A DNA stretch of 64,000 nucleotides, from the NCBI RefSeq assembly GCF_023715895.1, contig NZ_JAMBOO010000004.1:186001-250000 (forward strand), in the 5' to 3' direction. Both the position numbers and the translations under genes were made by a program. This document shows, piece by piece, positions 16,501 to 23,837 of this stretch. Position 1 is the stretch's first letter; each line of letters starts with the position of its first letter. The notes under the pieces were generated by a model, which ran no database searches, was not told where the DNA came from, and saw only the letters and a program-made list of their open reading frames with translations. This stretch comes from Domibacillus indicus. Lineage in GTDB: Bacteria > Bacillota > Bacilli > Bacillales > Domibacillaceae.

Positions 16501-16636
16501 AAAAGGAACGGGTCTGGGACTGATGGTCAGCTATAAAATTATCGAAGAGCACAAAGGAATGATGCGGGTTGAAAGTGAAGAAGGAAAAGGGACAACGGTT
16601 CATATTCTTCTTCCTCTTGCATCCCGACTGTTATAA
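13523..16636 (+). CDS. Cytoplasmic multi-PAS sensor histidine kinase (sporulation-kinase-like)
   Basis: A 1037-residue protein without membrane helices. Order: GAF domain ~30-185; five PAS domains beginning near 197, 326, 446, 568 and 694; HisKA with phospho-acceptor His833 in AAGVAHEIRNPLT; HATPase with N-box NVIKNAIEA (~940), DQGEGIS and GTGLGL (~995). The H-box and kinase core resemble Bacillus KinA/KinE-type kinases feeding the Spo0F phosphorelay. No response regulator is adjacent, which fits an orphan phosphorelay kinase. The ATG at 13523 has GGAGG six bases upstream; an ATG at 13502 lacks one. The signal sensed is unknown. Confidence 0.88.
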   Translation: MEIFKGKPVNQSCCSNDVSTDEMASIIDLHTWMIKTLASGDSLQTTIQALTLKLEEHFQRKTHCSLLMVNEENRLTVEYAPTLPQAYQQAIHLIEAGPKIGSCGTAAFRKETVISSDIGNDPLWEDYREDALHFGLKACWSSPILVENQVVGTFAVYHSDICTPAAHEIEMLETCASLAGLAIERDRRIKLERQLQESEQRFKSLFDYYPDSAYIFSLEGHFLDFNQESEPLSGYRKEELLGKSFLPFIASQDRERVWGHFNEAKKGSVQHYECRVEHRKGNQLIVSLTNVPIMVNGEVVGVYGIGRDVTRERELEDELITTHQEMEHLFKNHSGLIFKYKKENGQFIHTFGEGQLLKRMGLKIEEAIGKTLYDFFPAELAAKKEKIYQIGWEGKEAAYEVGIHDIHYRAMLNPVFKDGQVVEVIVTCNDITELKKAHEELRETKELLESFINNTADAIVTVNDHGQITYVNEAYVDLFGWWEDELLGKEILNVPNHCKETFARLTELTFSEKKVNQFETERLSKDGRIIPVSVTQSPLKDKSGTVTGASAIIRDISEQKRTERELEENKQRYQSLFYCNPDLVYSMDVNGALLNTNLSFHRVLGYTPEQVKGMSWEKFIKERSFNETEKYFERALQGTPQSYETVGIHQNGQEVMAHVTNMPIMVDGQIVGVYGIVKDITEQKKAQQEILSLKQQMELVLDSIGDGIYAMNENWEITLINPAGAKMLGYDVGELLGKTPKDTFKHLYDLECCMSYQTLLDGKNRHVTDELFFRKDGTSFPVDYICSPILENGEIRGVVVAFRDISEKKMAEEYLLKSAKLEMAGQLAAGVAHEIRNPLTCIQGFIRLLEETDKREPEYFSIIRSEFERIEGIISEFLALAKPQALNFQKNDIELILMQTIHLMNAQAIMHNVEIVTVIEEGLPLFQSDKHQLKQVFINVIKNAIEATASQGTLTITCKKTRSHLHIEFQDQGEGISPERIKHLFEPFYSTKEKGTGLGLMVSYKIIEEHKGMMRVESEEGKGTTVHILLPLASRLL

Positions 16637-16765
16637 AGTTTAAAAGAAATTGTGGCTTGTAAATAAAGGACTTTCGAACGTCTGTGTGGAAAAAGAATGA
16701 TGTATAGAAGCAGTACCTTCCACCGATTGCTGGAAGAATGAATATGAGAAACAGGAGTGATTGGA

Positions 16766-17179
16766 ATGGCGGTTCAGCCATATTTAGTGTTTGATGGAAA
16801 CTGCGAGGACGTTCTTTCTTTTTATGAAAATGTATTCGGCACAAAAGCAAAGCGAATGACATTTGGAGAAGCGCCGCCGCATCCAGATCACCCACTGCCG
16901 GAAGAAGCGAAAAGCCGCATTATGCATGCGAATTTGGAAGTAGAGGGTACAACGCTTATGTTTTCCGATACGTTTCCGGGCACGCCGTATGCACCGGGCA
17001 GCGCAATCAGCCTGGCGCTCGTTGGCTCGGATATGGACAAGCTTCGTTCTTATTTTGAAGGACTGGCTGTAGGTGGTACAGTGACGATGCCGCTTCAGGA
17101 AACGTTCTGGAGCAAGCTGTATGGGCAGGTCCGCGATCCGTTCGGCATTGACTGGCAGATTAGCTATAGTGAACAATAA
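16766..17179 (+). CDS. VOC-family (glyoxalase-like, PhnB type) protein
   Basis: A 137-residue protein with two beta-alpha-beta-beta-beta modules of the vicinal-oxygen-chelate fold (AVQPYLVFDGNCEDVLSFYE at the start, GQVRDPFGIDWQISY at the end). It belongs to the PhnB/3-demethylubiquinone-like subgroup, whose members are mostly of unknown activity. AGGAG lies eight bases before ATG 16766; a GTG at 16757 overlaps that site and is rejected. Single gene convergent with helD, sharing its terminator. Role cannot be predicted further. Confidence 0.8.
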   Translation: MAVQPYLVFDGNCEDVLSFYENVFGTKAKRMTFGEAPPHPDHPLPEEAKSRIMHANLEVEGTTLMFSDTFPGTPYAPGSAISLALVGSDMDKLRSYFEGLAVGGTVTMPLQETFWSKLYGQVRDPFGIDWQISYSEQ

Positions 17180-17180
17180 G

Positions 17181-17222
17181 AAAAAACGTGCCCTGGCCTA
17201 AAATGGCCGGAGCACGTTTTTT
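17181..17222. terminator. Bidirectional terminator between VOC gene and helD
   Basis: AAAAAACGTGC...GCACGTTTTTT with an inner TGGCC/GGCCG-type stem; it has an A-run on the left and T-run on the right and overlaps the stop of the convergent helicase-like gene. Confidence 0.9.
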
Positions 17223-19548
17223 AGTTTTCGATAATTGTATATGTTTGGGGCTCGACGGCCTGCATAAGCGGTGTTTCTTTTCCTGACGAAAACAGGTGAA
17301 GCTCATGCATGGCGCGGGTGCAGGCAGTATAAAACAAGTTTCTCTCCCATTCCCGTCCGTATACATCTTCAGATATGTTAAAAAGAAGAACCGCATCAAA
17401 CTCGATCCCTTTCGCTAAATAAGCAGGAATGACAACCAGCCCCTGCTCAAACGTGTACGTTTCCTGATCGAGTAGTTGGGCGGGAATGTGAGACGACAGC
17501 CATGCGTGTACACGCTGGCTCTCCTGCATCGTTCTACAGATCACAGCGATCGTCTGATGATGGTCTCCTTCAAGCATTGAGCGAATACGCGTTAATAGCT
17601 TTTGCTGAAGGTCATCTTCGTGATTCGCATATGTTAAAGTCGGTTTTGTCCCTTCCCGGTTAAACGCTTCAATTTGTTCGCCGCCTTCGATCAATTGCCG
17701 TGTAAATTCGACGATCGGCCGGGTGGATCGGTAACTGCGCGTTAGTGTAATTTTTTCATACGATTCCTTGTTGTCCGGTGTGTCTGTTAAAACGGATGAT
17801 TCATTTAAGGCCTGCACAAAGATGGACTGGTTTACATCTCCCAGCAGCGTCATTTTGCTGTATGGAAACAGTGTTTTTAAATACGCAAGCTGAAAGGGTG
17901 AATAATCCTGTGCTTCATCAATAAAAACGTGGCGGATATGGGAAAAAGACTTTTTCCCTTTCAGTTGGTCTTGAAAATACAAATAAGCGGTGGCGTCTTC
18001 CCAGTCAAGGGTGTGCTGGTCCAGTGTCTCGAGTGTCTTGGCACAAACAGAAGCCCAAATAGGCGGGGCCGTCTGCGTACGTGTCTCGAACAGCTGCCGG
18101 AAATTGGCTCTTTCATCCACAAAGCCAAGCCGCTTTATCTTGTTCCTTAAAGGCTGGAATTGTTTGCGTACGACGCTTTTGCTTAAAATACGCCACTCCA
18201 TGTCTACATCGTTAAAGGTATCTTCTTCCTTGGCCTGTTTTTTCTGGCGCGCCCGGTACGCGTTTAAAAAATCTTCTTTATCTAAAAGCTCCACTTCGTC
18301 CCGCACCCATTCTTCGTTTTGTTCAAGCCGCTCCAGTTTTTGAAGCTTTTTCAGCAGCCATTCCGATACAAGCTCTAACCGGTTCGGCAGCAAAATGGAA
18401 GTGGCTAATGTATAAAAGTGCTCTCTTATTTCTTCCGAAGAAATGAGAACTTTATCTCGAAAGACAATGTCGTGAAAAAGGAGGCCTTTCTGCGACAGAG
18501 AAGTGAGATAATCATCAATAATCTTTTTAAAATCGAGACTCGCTTTAAATTGAACAGATGCTGCTTCAGCAGGATTCTCCTGCTCTGCTCTCTCCAGCAA
18601 AAACTGTTCCAGCTGTTCAAACGGGCTTTGAACGGTGAAGGCATTACCAATCCGGTCCTCTACATATTCTTTATAGGTTGTCTGGAGAATATTTTCCTCT
18701 CCGAGTTCAGGCAGTACCGTAGACACATAACTATTGAAAAGGGGATTGGGCGAAAATAGAAGCATATTTTCTGCCCGCAATGTCCGGCGGTTGGCGTACA
18801 GCAAAAAAGCAATACGCTGCAGCGCGGCCGATGTTTTTCCACTGCCGGCTGCTCCCTGCACGATCAGCGTCTGGCTTTTTTGATTGCGGATAATTTGATT
18901 TTGCTCCCTTTGAATGGTGGCGACGATATTTTTCATTTGCGCGCTTGATTTTCCGCCCAAAACCGCCTGCAAAATATGATCGCCGATCGTTAAGCTTGTA
19001 TCGAATTGGCCGGTAATCTCCCCCTGCTGAATGATAAACTGCCGTTTTAGCGATATCTCTCCTTCAATCCGGCCTTCCATCGTATCGTAAGCAGCGGACC
19101 CTGTTGTGTAATCGTAGTACATGCTTGAAATAGGGGCCCGCCAGTCATAAATTAAAAAATTCTCCTGTGCTTCATCCATTAAGGAAGCGATGCCAATGTA
19201 AATAGGTTCCGGCTTCGGTTCGCCGGATTCCTGGAAATCAATGCGGCCAAAATAAGGGGAACGGCGCAGCCGATCCAGCTTTTTCAGCTCGTTAAACAGC
19301 TGCCTGTGGCTTCTTTCTCTTTCCTGAAGCAATTCGGCCTGCTGCTTAATGCCGGCTTGTGTTTCAATGACATCATCTGGCTCGTCCATATTAACCGTGA
19401 CATCTGCCCAAAAGTTTTTGCGAAGACCGATAATACCTTCTTTCAAAGAGCCTGTTTTTTCTTTGATGTCTTCTTCCTTTCGGTCGATCAGATCAATCAC
19501 TTCGTTTACACGCTGCTGTTCTTTCAGTTGTTCTGTTTCCTGGTTCAT
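17221..19548 (-). CDS. helD: HelD, RNA polymerase-associated UvrD-like ATPase
   Basis: A 775-residue protein, the same length as Bacillus HelD. The first ~90 residues form the N-terminal coiled-coil arm that enters the RNA polymerase secondary channel. Walker A is GAAGSGKT (232-239); other SF1 motifs are visible: FIDEAQDYSPFQ (Walker B), LLGDVNQSIF, LTRSYRSTRPI and VVIPAYLAKGIEFDAV. HelD frees stalled RNA polymerase from DNA and recycles it using ATP. The ATG at 19548 lies between divergent helD and the aldo/keto reductase gene. It is more likely this than a DNA-repair helicase, given the N-terminal arm. Confidence 0.93.
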   Translation of the reverse strand: MNQETEQLKEQQRVNEVIDLIDRKEEDIKEKTGSLKEGIIGLRKNFWADVTVNMDEPDDVIETQAGIKQQAELLQERERSHRQLFNELKKLDRLRRSPYFGRIDFQESGEPKPEPIYIGIASLMDEAQENFLIYDWRAPISSMYYDYTTGSAAYDTMEGRIEGEISLKRQFIIQQGEITGQFDTSLTIGDHILQAVLGGKSSAQMKNIVATIQREQNQIIRNQKSQTLIVQGAAGSGKTSAALQRIAFLLYANRRTLRAENMLLFSPNPLFNSYVSTVLPELGEENILQTTYKEYVEDRIGNAFTVQSPFEQLEQFLLERAEQENPAEAASVQFKASLDFKKIIDDYLTSLSQKGLLFHDIVFRDKVLISSEEIREHFYTLATSILLPNRLELVSEWLLKKLQKLERLEQNEEWVRDEVELLDKEDFLNAYRARQKKQAKEEDTFNDVDMEWRILSKSVVRKQFQPLRNKIKRLGFVDERANFRQLFETRTQTAPPIWASVCAKTLETLDQHTLDWEDATAYLYFQDQLKGKKSFSHIRHVFIDEAQDYSPFQLAYLKTLFPYSKMTLLGDVNQSIFVQALNESSVLTDTPDNKESYEKITLTRSYRSTRPIVEFTRQLIEGGEQIEAFNREGTKPTLTYANHEDDLQQKLLTRIRSMLEGDHHQTIAVICRTMQESQRVHAWLSSHIPAQLLDQETYTFEQGLVVIPAYLAKGIEFDAVLLFNISEDVYGREWERNLFYTACTRAMHELHLFSSGKETPLMQAVEPQTYTIIEN

Positions 19549-19737
19549 TCTCCAAACACATCCCGTTTTTCAAAGTTTTGCCTTCTACTTATTCTATATC
19601 ACCTTTTCATGCTTTACTCAAACAACGTATGCACGGCTTGAACATAGTATTTCCAAAAAAACGGTCTGGATCGCATTCCGGGCAATTTTATGATTCAATG
19701 AGAGAGAGTGTACATACTGAATAAGGGAGATGGTTCT

Positions 19738-20715
19738 TTGAAAACGTTACCGATTCAAAAGCACGGAGTAAACGCAAGCCGGCTTGTACTTGGCTGTATG
19801 GGATTCGGCGGAGGCTGGAGCCGCGATGCTATTACCGAGGAGCAGGTCAAGCAGGCACATGAAGCAGTGGATGCGGCACTTGAGTCCGGTATTAACTTTT
19901 TTGATCATGCGGATATCTATGCATATGGAAAAGCGGAGGAAGTATTTGGCCGTGTCTTAAAGGAGCGTCCATCACTGCGCGACGACATTTTAATTCAGTC
20001 TAAAACAGGAATTACGTTTCCGGATAAAGAAGCTGGGCTGCCGACACGCTACAATTTTTCAAAAGAATACATTTTAAACAGTGTCGATGGTATCCTTTCG
20101 CGGCTGGGTACGACGCACTTGGACACACTGCTTCTGCACCGGCCGGATGCGCTAATGGAGCCGGAAGAGGTAGCAGAAGCGTTTCATCAGCTGAAATCGT
20201 CTGGAAAAGTGCGTTATTTTGGCGTCTCAAATATGAGTGCCGGGCAAATTAAGCTGCTGCAAAGTGCGATCAGTGACCGCATTGTTGTGAACCAGCTGGA
20301 AATGAGCCTGCATAAAATCGGGTGGCTCGAATCCGGCGTGCATGTAAATCAGCCGGCATTTTGTGAAACGATTTTTCCAGAAGGCACACTTGAATACTGC
20401 CGGATGGAAAACATCCAAATCCAAGCCTGGGGTCCGCTGGCACAGGGAATGTACTCGGGGGCGCCACTTGAAGACAAACCGGAGACGGTGCAGGAAACAG
20501 CCGCACTCGTAAAGAGAATGGCAGAGGAAAAGAACACGACTACAGAAGCGATCGTACTTGCCTGGCTGATGAAGCATCCGGCCATGATTCAGCCGGTGAT
20601 CGGCACAACGAGCCCGAAACGAATTCAGGCTTCGGCAAAAGCAGTGGATGTAGAAATGAGCCGGGATGAATGGTATACCCTTTATGTCGCATCACGCGGC
20701 GTGAATTTGCCATAA
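19738..20715 (+). CDS. Aldo/keto reductase (YdhF-like)
   Basis: A 325-residue TIM-barrel NADPH oxidoreductase. Catalytic Asp and Tyr lie in INFFDHADIYAYGKAEEVFG, catalytic Lys in ILIQSKTGI, and His in LDTLLLHRPDALM; VRYFGVSNMSAGQ is the family signature. It resembles E. coli YdhF; the natural substrate is unknown. TTG 19738 is chosen because AAGGGAGA lies eight bases upstream; a GTG at 19708 precedes the ribosome binding site and is rejected. Single gene, divergent from helD, with its own terminator. Confidence 0.85.
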   Translation: MKTLPIQKHGVNASRLVLGCMGFGGGWSRDAITEEQVKQAHEAVDAALESGINFFDHADIYAYGKAEEVFGRVLKERPSLRDDILIQSKTGITFPDKEAGLPTRYNFSKEYILNSVDGILSRLGTTHLDTLLLHRPDALMEPEEVAEAFHQLKSSGKVRYFGVSNMSAGQIKLLQSAISDRIVVNQLEMSLHKIGWLESGVHVNQPAFCETIFPEGTLEYCRMENIQIQAWGPLAQGMYSGAPLEDKPETVQETAALVKRMAEEKNTTTEAIVLAWLMKHPAMIQPVIGTTSPKRIQASAKAVDVEMSRDEWYTLYVASRGVNLP

Positions 20716-20719
20716 AGAA

Positions 20720-20747
20720 AACCTGTGCCAAGAGCGCAGGCTTTTTT
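20720..20747 (+). terminator. Rho-independent terminator
   Basis: CCTGTGC pairs with GCGCAGG (one G-U) and is followed by CTTTTTT, just after the aldo/keto reductase stop codon. Confidence 0.65.
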
Positions 20748-20850
20748 CAAGAGAGATCGGTCTTTTCCAAAAAGAAAGAAATGGATTTGCCGCCGCTCCG
20801 CCGCTCGTTTATCATAAAAAGTAGATTGCATAGACAGGAGAGTATGGGAA

Positions 20851-21660
20851 ATGTACAAATTAATTGCGATTGATATGGATGGCACGCTTTTAAACGACCA
20901 CCATGAAGTAACCGATGAAGTGCGCAGCGCCCTTGATGAAGCTCGGGAACGCGGTGTGAAGGTGGTTCTTTGCACAGGCCGTCCGCTTGCCGGCGTGCGC
21001 CGCTACTTAAAGGACCTTCGTCTTGAAGATGAAGAGGATTATGTGATTGCCTATAATGGTGCTATCGTGCAAAACACACATACAAATGAAGTAGTGTTTA
21101 AGCAGTCGCTTGGCTATGAAGATTTCCGCGCACTGCATGATCTGAGCCTGACGCTTGATACGCCGATGCACTTTTTTGATGCAGAGTATTTATACACGAC
21201 GAACAAACTGATCAGCCCGTATACCGTACATGAAGCGTTTATTACGAAAATTCCATTTCTTCATACAACGGTAGAAGAAGTGCCGACTGACATTGCCATG
21301 CCAAAGGTCATGTATATTGATGAGCCGGAACGTCTGGACCGGACCATTGCGGCGATTCCTGCTGAAATCAATGATAAATACATGATGGTGAAAAGTGCAC
21401 CGTTTTATTTGGAGATTTTACATCGCGAAGTCAGCAAAGGAAATGCGGTGAAACGTTTGTCTGAGAAGCTGGGCATTAAACAGGAAGAAGTCATGACAAT
21501 CGGTGACAACGGAAACGACCTGTCGATGATTCAGTTTGCAGGCTGCGGCGTAGCGATGGAAAATGCGATTCCGATGGTAAAAGAAGCGGCTGATTTTCAA
21601 ACAAAATCCAACAACGAGCATGGAGTGGCCCATGCGATTCGTGAATTGGTGCTTGTGTAA
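20851..21660 (+). CDS. Cof-type HAD-IIB sugar phosphatase (YidA-like)
   Basis: A 269-residue phosphatase. HAD motif I is DMDGTLLND (~8), motif II is LCTGRP (~44) and motifs III/IV are in KRLSEKLGIKQEEV and TIGDNGNDLSMI. The cap domain between identifies the IIB (Cof) class, which dephosphorylates sugar phosphates or FMN/PLP-like compounds. AGGAGAGTATGGGAA precedes the ATG. The stop codon runs straight into the second CCGGA array, which separates it from the convergent dehydrogenase gene. Confidence 0.88.
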   Translation: MYKLIAIDMDGTLLNDHHEVTDEVRSALDEARERGVKVVLCTGRPLAGVRRYLKDLRLEDEEDYVIAYNGAIVQNTHTNEVVFKQSLGYEDFRALHDLSLTLDTPMHFFDAEYLYTTNKLISPYTVHEAFITKIPFLHTTVEEVPTDIAMPKVMYIDEPERLDRTIAAIPAEINDKYMMVKSAPFYLEILHREVSKGNAVKRLSEKLGIKQEEVMTIGDNGNDLSMIQFAGCGVAMENAIPMVKEAADFQTKSNNEHGVAHAIRELVLV

Positions 21661-21761
21661 GGCCGGATAAAAAGAATGTAGACCGGATTTTTACCTGCGA
21701 TGGCCGGAAGAAGAAGTTTCCGGCCATCAGCGAAAATCCGGCCTATTTGTTATGTTTCCGG
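21661..21761. repeat. Phased CCGGA repeat array, copy 2
   Basis: Between two convergent genes, CCGGA is found at 21663, 21683 and 21704 (steps 20, 21) and inverted TCCGG at 21719, 21737 and 21757 (steps 18, 20). Read on either strand, the first unit begins within a few bases of a stop codon (TAAGGCCGGA on plus; TAAGCCGGA on minus). The two halves can pair (GGCCGGAT with ATCCGGCC), so it may act as a shared transcription end. The design matches 12509-12636. Confidence 0.7.
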
Positions 21762-21762
21762 C

Positions 21763-22647
21763 TTAAACCAGAGGTTTTCGTTCGCCCGCCAGCAGTAAAT
21801 AAATAGCCTGCGTTCCTTTATCGTCGTGGCCCTGCTCCGACAGTTTGTCGTACAGCGATTTAGCGAGCGTAAGGCCTGGTGTGTTCATGCCCATGGCCTC
21901 AGCTGATTCGATTGCAATGTTCATGTCTTTAATAAAATGCTTAATGTAAAAGCCAGGTTCAAAATCACCTTTGATCATGCGCGGCGCAAGATTTGCCAGT
22001 GACCAGCTGCCAGCGGCTCCGCTTCCGATGCTGCCAAGCACCTGCTCTGGATCAAGTCCTGCTTTTTCCGCATATACAATCGCTTCTGCGACACCCATCA
22101 TGTTCGACGCAATGGCGATTTGATTGCACATTTTCGTATGCTGGCCTGCACCGGCCGGTCCTTGAAGAATAATGTTTTGCCCCATTGCTTCGAGGACGGG
22201 TTTTACTGCGTCAAAATCAGCTTGATCCCCGCCGGCCATAATCGTTAATGTACCGTTTTTGGCGCCCACATCCCCGCCCGATACCGGTGCATCCAAGACG
22301 TGAATGTCTTTCTTTTTGCCTTCTTCATACAGTTTCTCAGCTAAAAGGGGGCTTGAAGTCGTCATATCAATGGCATACGATCCCGGTTTAGCGTTTGATA
22401 AAATGCCATCCTCTCCGAGATAAACGGCTTCTACATCACTCGGATAGCCGACAATCGTAATGATTACATCGGCTGCCTGCGCTACTTCTGCCGGTGTATC
22501 TTTCCAGACAGCGCCTGCGTCGAGCAGTTCCTGCGCCCGTGCTTTTGTCCGGTTATAGACGACAACCGGGTAGCCTGCCTTCATTAAATGGCCGGCCATG
22601 CTTTTTCCCATTACACCTGTTCCGATAAATCCAACCGTTTTGCTCAT
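21763..22647 (-). CDS. 3-hydroxyisobutyrate dehydrogenase-like NAD(P) oxidoreductase (YkwC-like)
   Basis: A 294-residue beta-hydroxyacid dehydrogenase. The Rossmann motif GFIGTGVMGKSMAGHLMKAG opens the protein, the substrate-binding signature DAPVSGGDVGAKNGTL lies near residue 120 and the catalytic Lys in GAGQHTKMCNQIAIASNM. The class includes 3-hydroxyisobutyrate, tartronate-semialdehyde and succinic-semialdehyde reductases; the exact substrate is open. Length and GSGAAGSWSL motif match Bacillus YkwC. AAGGAGTCGATTACAT precedes the start. Single gene, convergent with the HAD phosphatase. Confidence 0.85.
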   Translation of the reverse strand: MSKTVGFIGTGVMGKSMAGHLMKAGYPVVVYNRTKARAQELLDAGAVWKDTPAEVAQAADVIITIVGYPSDVEAVYLGEDGILSNAKPGSYAIDMTTSSPLLAEKLYEEGKKKDIHVLDAPVSGGDVGAKNGTLTIMAGGDQADFDAVKPVLEAMGQNIILQGPAGAGQHTKMCNQIAIASNMMGVAEAIVYAEKAGLDPEQVLGSIGSGAAGSWSLANLAPRMIKGDFEPGFYIKHFIKDMNIAIESAEAMGMNTPGLTLAKSLYDKLSEQGHDDKGTQAIYLLLAGERKPLV

Positions 22648-22767
22648 ATGTAATCGACTCCTTCCAAAAATTGCTTCCTTCTTTATTGTACCAAAAAAGC
22701 CGGGCGGTTGTTTTAGATTTTACTGTAAGTGGTAAAATGCTAAAGATAAGAAAAGGAGGAGCACAAA

Positions 22768-23559
22768 ATGAAAGATGTCCAAACGAAACGGGTAGTGCTC
22801 CGTTTTCATAAAGGAACAGCAGAGCAGACGGAAGACCGCATTGTGACCGAGCAGCCGGTAACGGTCAAAATAAATGGAAACGAGTTTGTTACCATGGTGT
22901 GTACCCCGTCTTACATAGAAGATATGGTTATTGGTTATTTAGCGTCAGAAGGTGTTATCCGCCGTTATGAGGATATCAAGCAAATGCGAATAGACGATTC
23001 GGGCTTTGTTCATGTAGAGCTGGCGCGTATAAATCCATTTTTTGAACAGCTCCAAAACAAGCGGTATGTCACATCGTGCTGCGGCATGAGCCGGCAGGGA
23101 TTCGTGTTTGCCAACGACGCGCTTACCGCGAAAAAAATGCATGATATTCATGTGAAAGCAACACCGGATCTTTGTTTTTCGTTGATGAAGCAGATGCAGG
23201 AAGATGCGGATGTGTTTAAAGAAACAGGCGGTGTTCACAACGCAGCGCTTTGCGATGAATCCGGTATTTTGCTGCATCGAATGGATATTGGCCGGCATAA
23301 CGCTCTCGATAAATTATATGGATATTGCCTGCGGAATGGCGTATCGACGAGGGGGAAAATTCTTGTGTTCAGCGGCCGGATTTCCTCGGAGATCTTGCTT
23401 AAAGCAGCCAAGATCGGCTGTGAAATGGTTTTGTCAAAATCAGCGCCAACAGAATTGGCCCTGCAGGCAGCCGAAGAACTCGGCATTACCACGGTTGGCT
23501 TTATTCGGGGCGGCTCTATGAACGTGTATACCGGGCCTGAACGAATCATCTTGCGTTAA
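22768..23559 (+). CDS. fdhD: Formate dehydrogenase accessory sulfurtransferase FdhD
   Basis: A 263-residue protein required to insert a sulfido ligand into the molybdenum bis-MGD cofactor of formate dehydrogenase, taking sulfur from a cysteine desulfurase. The functional cysteines are in TSCCGMSRQG (~106), and GGVHNAALCDE, DIGRHNALDKL and VFSGRISSEILLKAAKIG are conserved family blocks. GGAGGAGC precedes the ATG. It is upstream of fdhF but a promoter, cre-like site and terminator lie between, so the two are in related but separate transcription units. Confidence 0.93.
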   Translation: MKDVQTKRVVLRFHKGTAEQTEDRIVTEQPVTVKINGNEFVTMVCTPSYIEDMVIGYLASEGVIRRYEDIKQMRIDDSGFVHVELARINPFFEQLQNKRYVTSCCGMSRQGFVFANDALTAKKMHDIHVKATPDLCFSLMKQMQEDADVFKETGGVHNAALCDESGILLHRMDIGRHNALDKLYGYCLRNGVSTRGKILVFSGRISSEILLKAAKIGCEMVLSKSAPTELALQAAEELGITTVGFIRGGSMNVYTGPERIILR

Positions 23560-23593
23560 AAAGGGCCCTTTGCTATAATAGATAACGCTTACA
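23551..23593 (+). promoter_or_regulatory. Promoter with overlapping cre-like site ahead of the formate dehydrogenase operon
   Basis: TTGCGT (23551-23556), a 17-bp spacer and TATAAT (23574-23579) with an extended TG form a promoter starting inside the fdhD end. On the minus strand, 23593-23580 reads TGTAAGCGTTATCT, one mismatch from the cre consensus TGWAANCGNTNWCA, at the expected start site, so CcpA could block transcription when preferred sugars are present. Confidence 0.6.
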
Positions 23594-23807
23594 TGAAAAG
23601 GCTTCCTTCGGTGATGAAGGAAATAGAAAACGAGCCACCTCGTTTTTCTATCATGATAGTAATGGCATTTCTTTCGACGGGAAACGAAAGAAGCAGACAG
23701 CATGCTCACAGGAGCATGCTGTCTTTTTTTGTTTATTTCTATTCCCGAAAGGGTATTTTTACAAAGTCTTTTGAAATGATAGAAAATGTTAAAAATGGGC
23801 AGGCACA
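23594..23807 (+). promoter_or_regulatory. Structured 5' leader of fdhF with an internal terminator (candidate attenuator)
   Basis: About 210 nt of leader RNA hold three hairpins: TTCCTTC/GAAGGAA (23603-23622), ATAGAAAACGAG/CTCGTTTTTCTAT (23623-23651) and TTCTTTCG/CGAAAGAA (23669-23692). CTATCATGATAG (23648-23659) is a palindrome that competes with the second hairpin. A terminator follows at 23695-23730. Such exclusive pairings suit a riboswitch or attenuator. I could not match it to the molybdenum-cofactor or any other riboswitch consensus I remember. Confidence 0.4.
23695..23730 (+). terminator. Strong intrinsic terminator inside the fdhF leader
   Basis: AGACAGCATGCTC pairs perfectly with GAGCATGCTGTCT (13 bp, four-base loop) and is followed by seven T, about 105 nt before the fdhF start. 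It may instead end read-through from fdhD. Confidence 0.85.
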
Positions 23808-23837
23808 ATGATCATGAAAAAGAGGGGAGTTCTTGCT

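Noticed and set aside
17929-18343. Plus-strand frames opposite helD
   Set aside because: Antisense shadows of a long, well-matched coding gene; no start signals.
23594-23807. Molybdenum-cofactor or guanidine-II riboswitch in the fdhF leader
   Set aside because: Considered because of context and a GACGGG loop, but the conserved nucleotides and second ACGR hairpin I remember are not present.
23593-23811. 72-residue frame in the fdhF leader
   Set aside because: Starts without a ribosome binding site at the cre-like sequence and runs through the terminator hairpin; the leader-RNA reading explains the region better.
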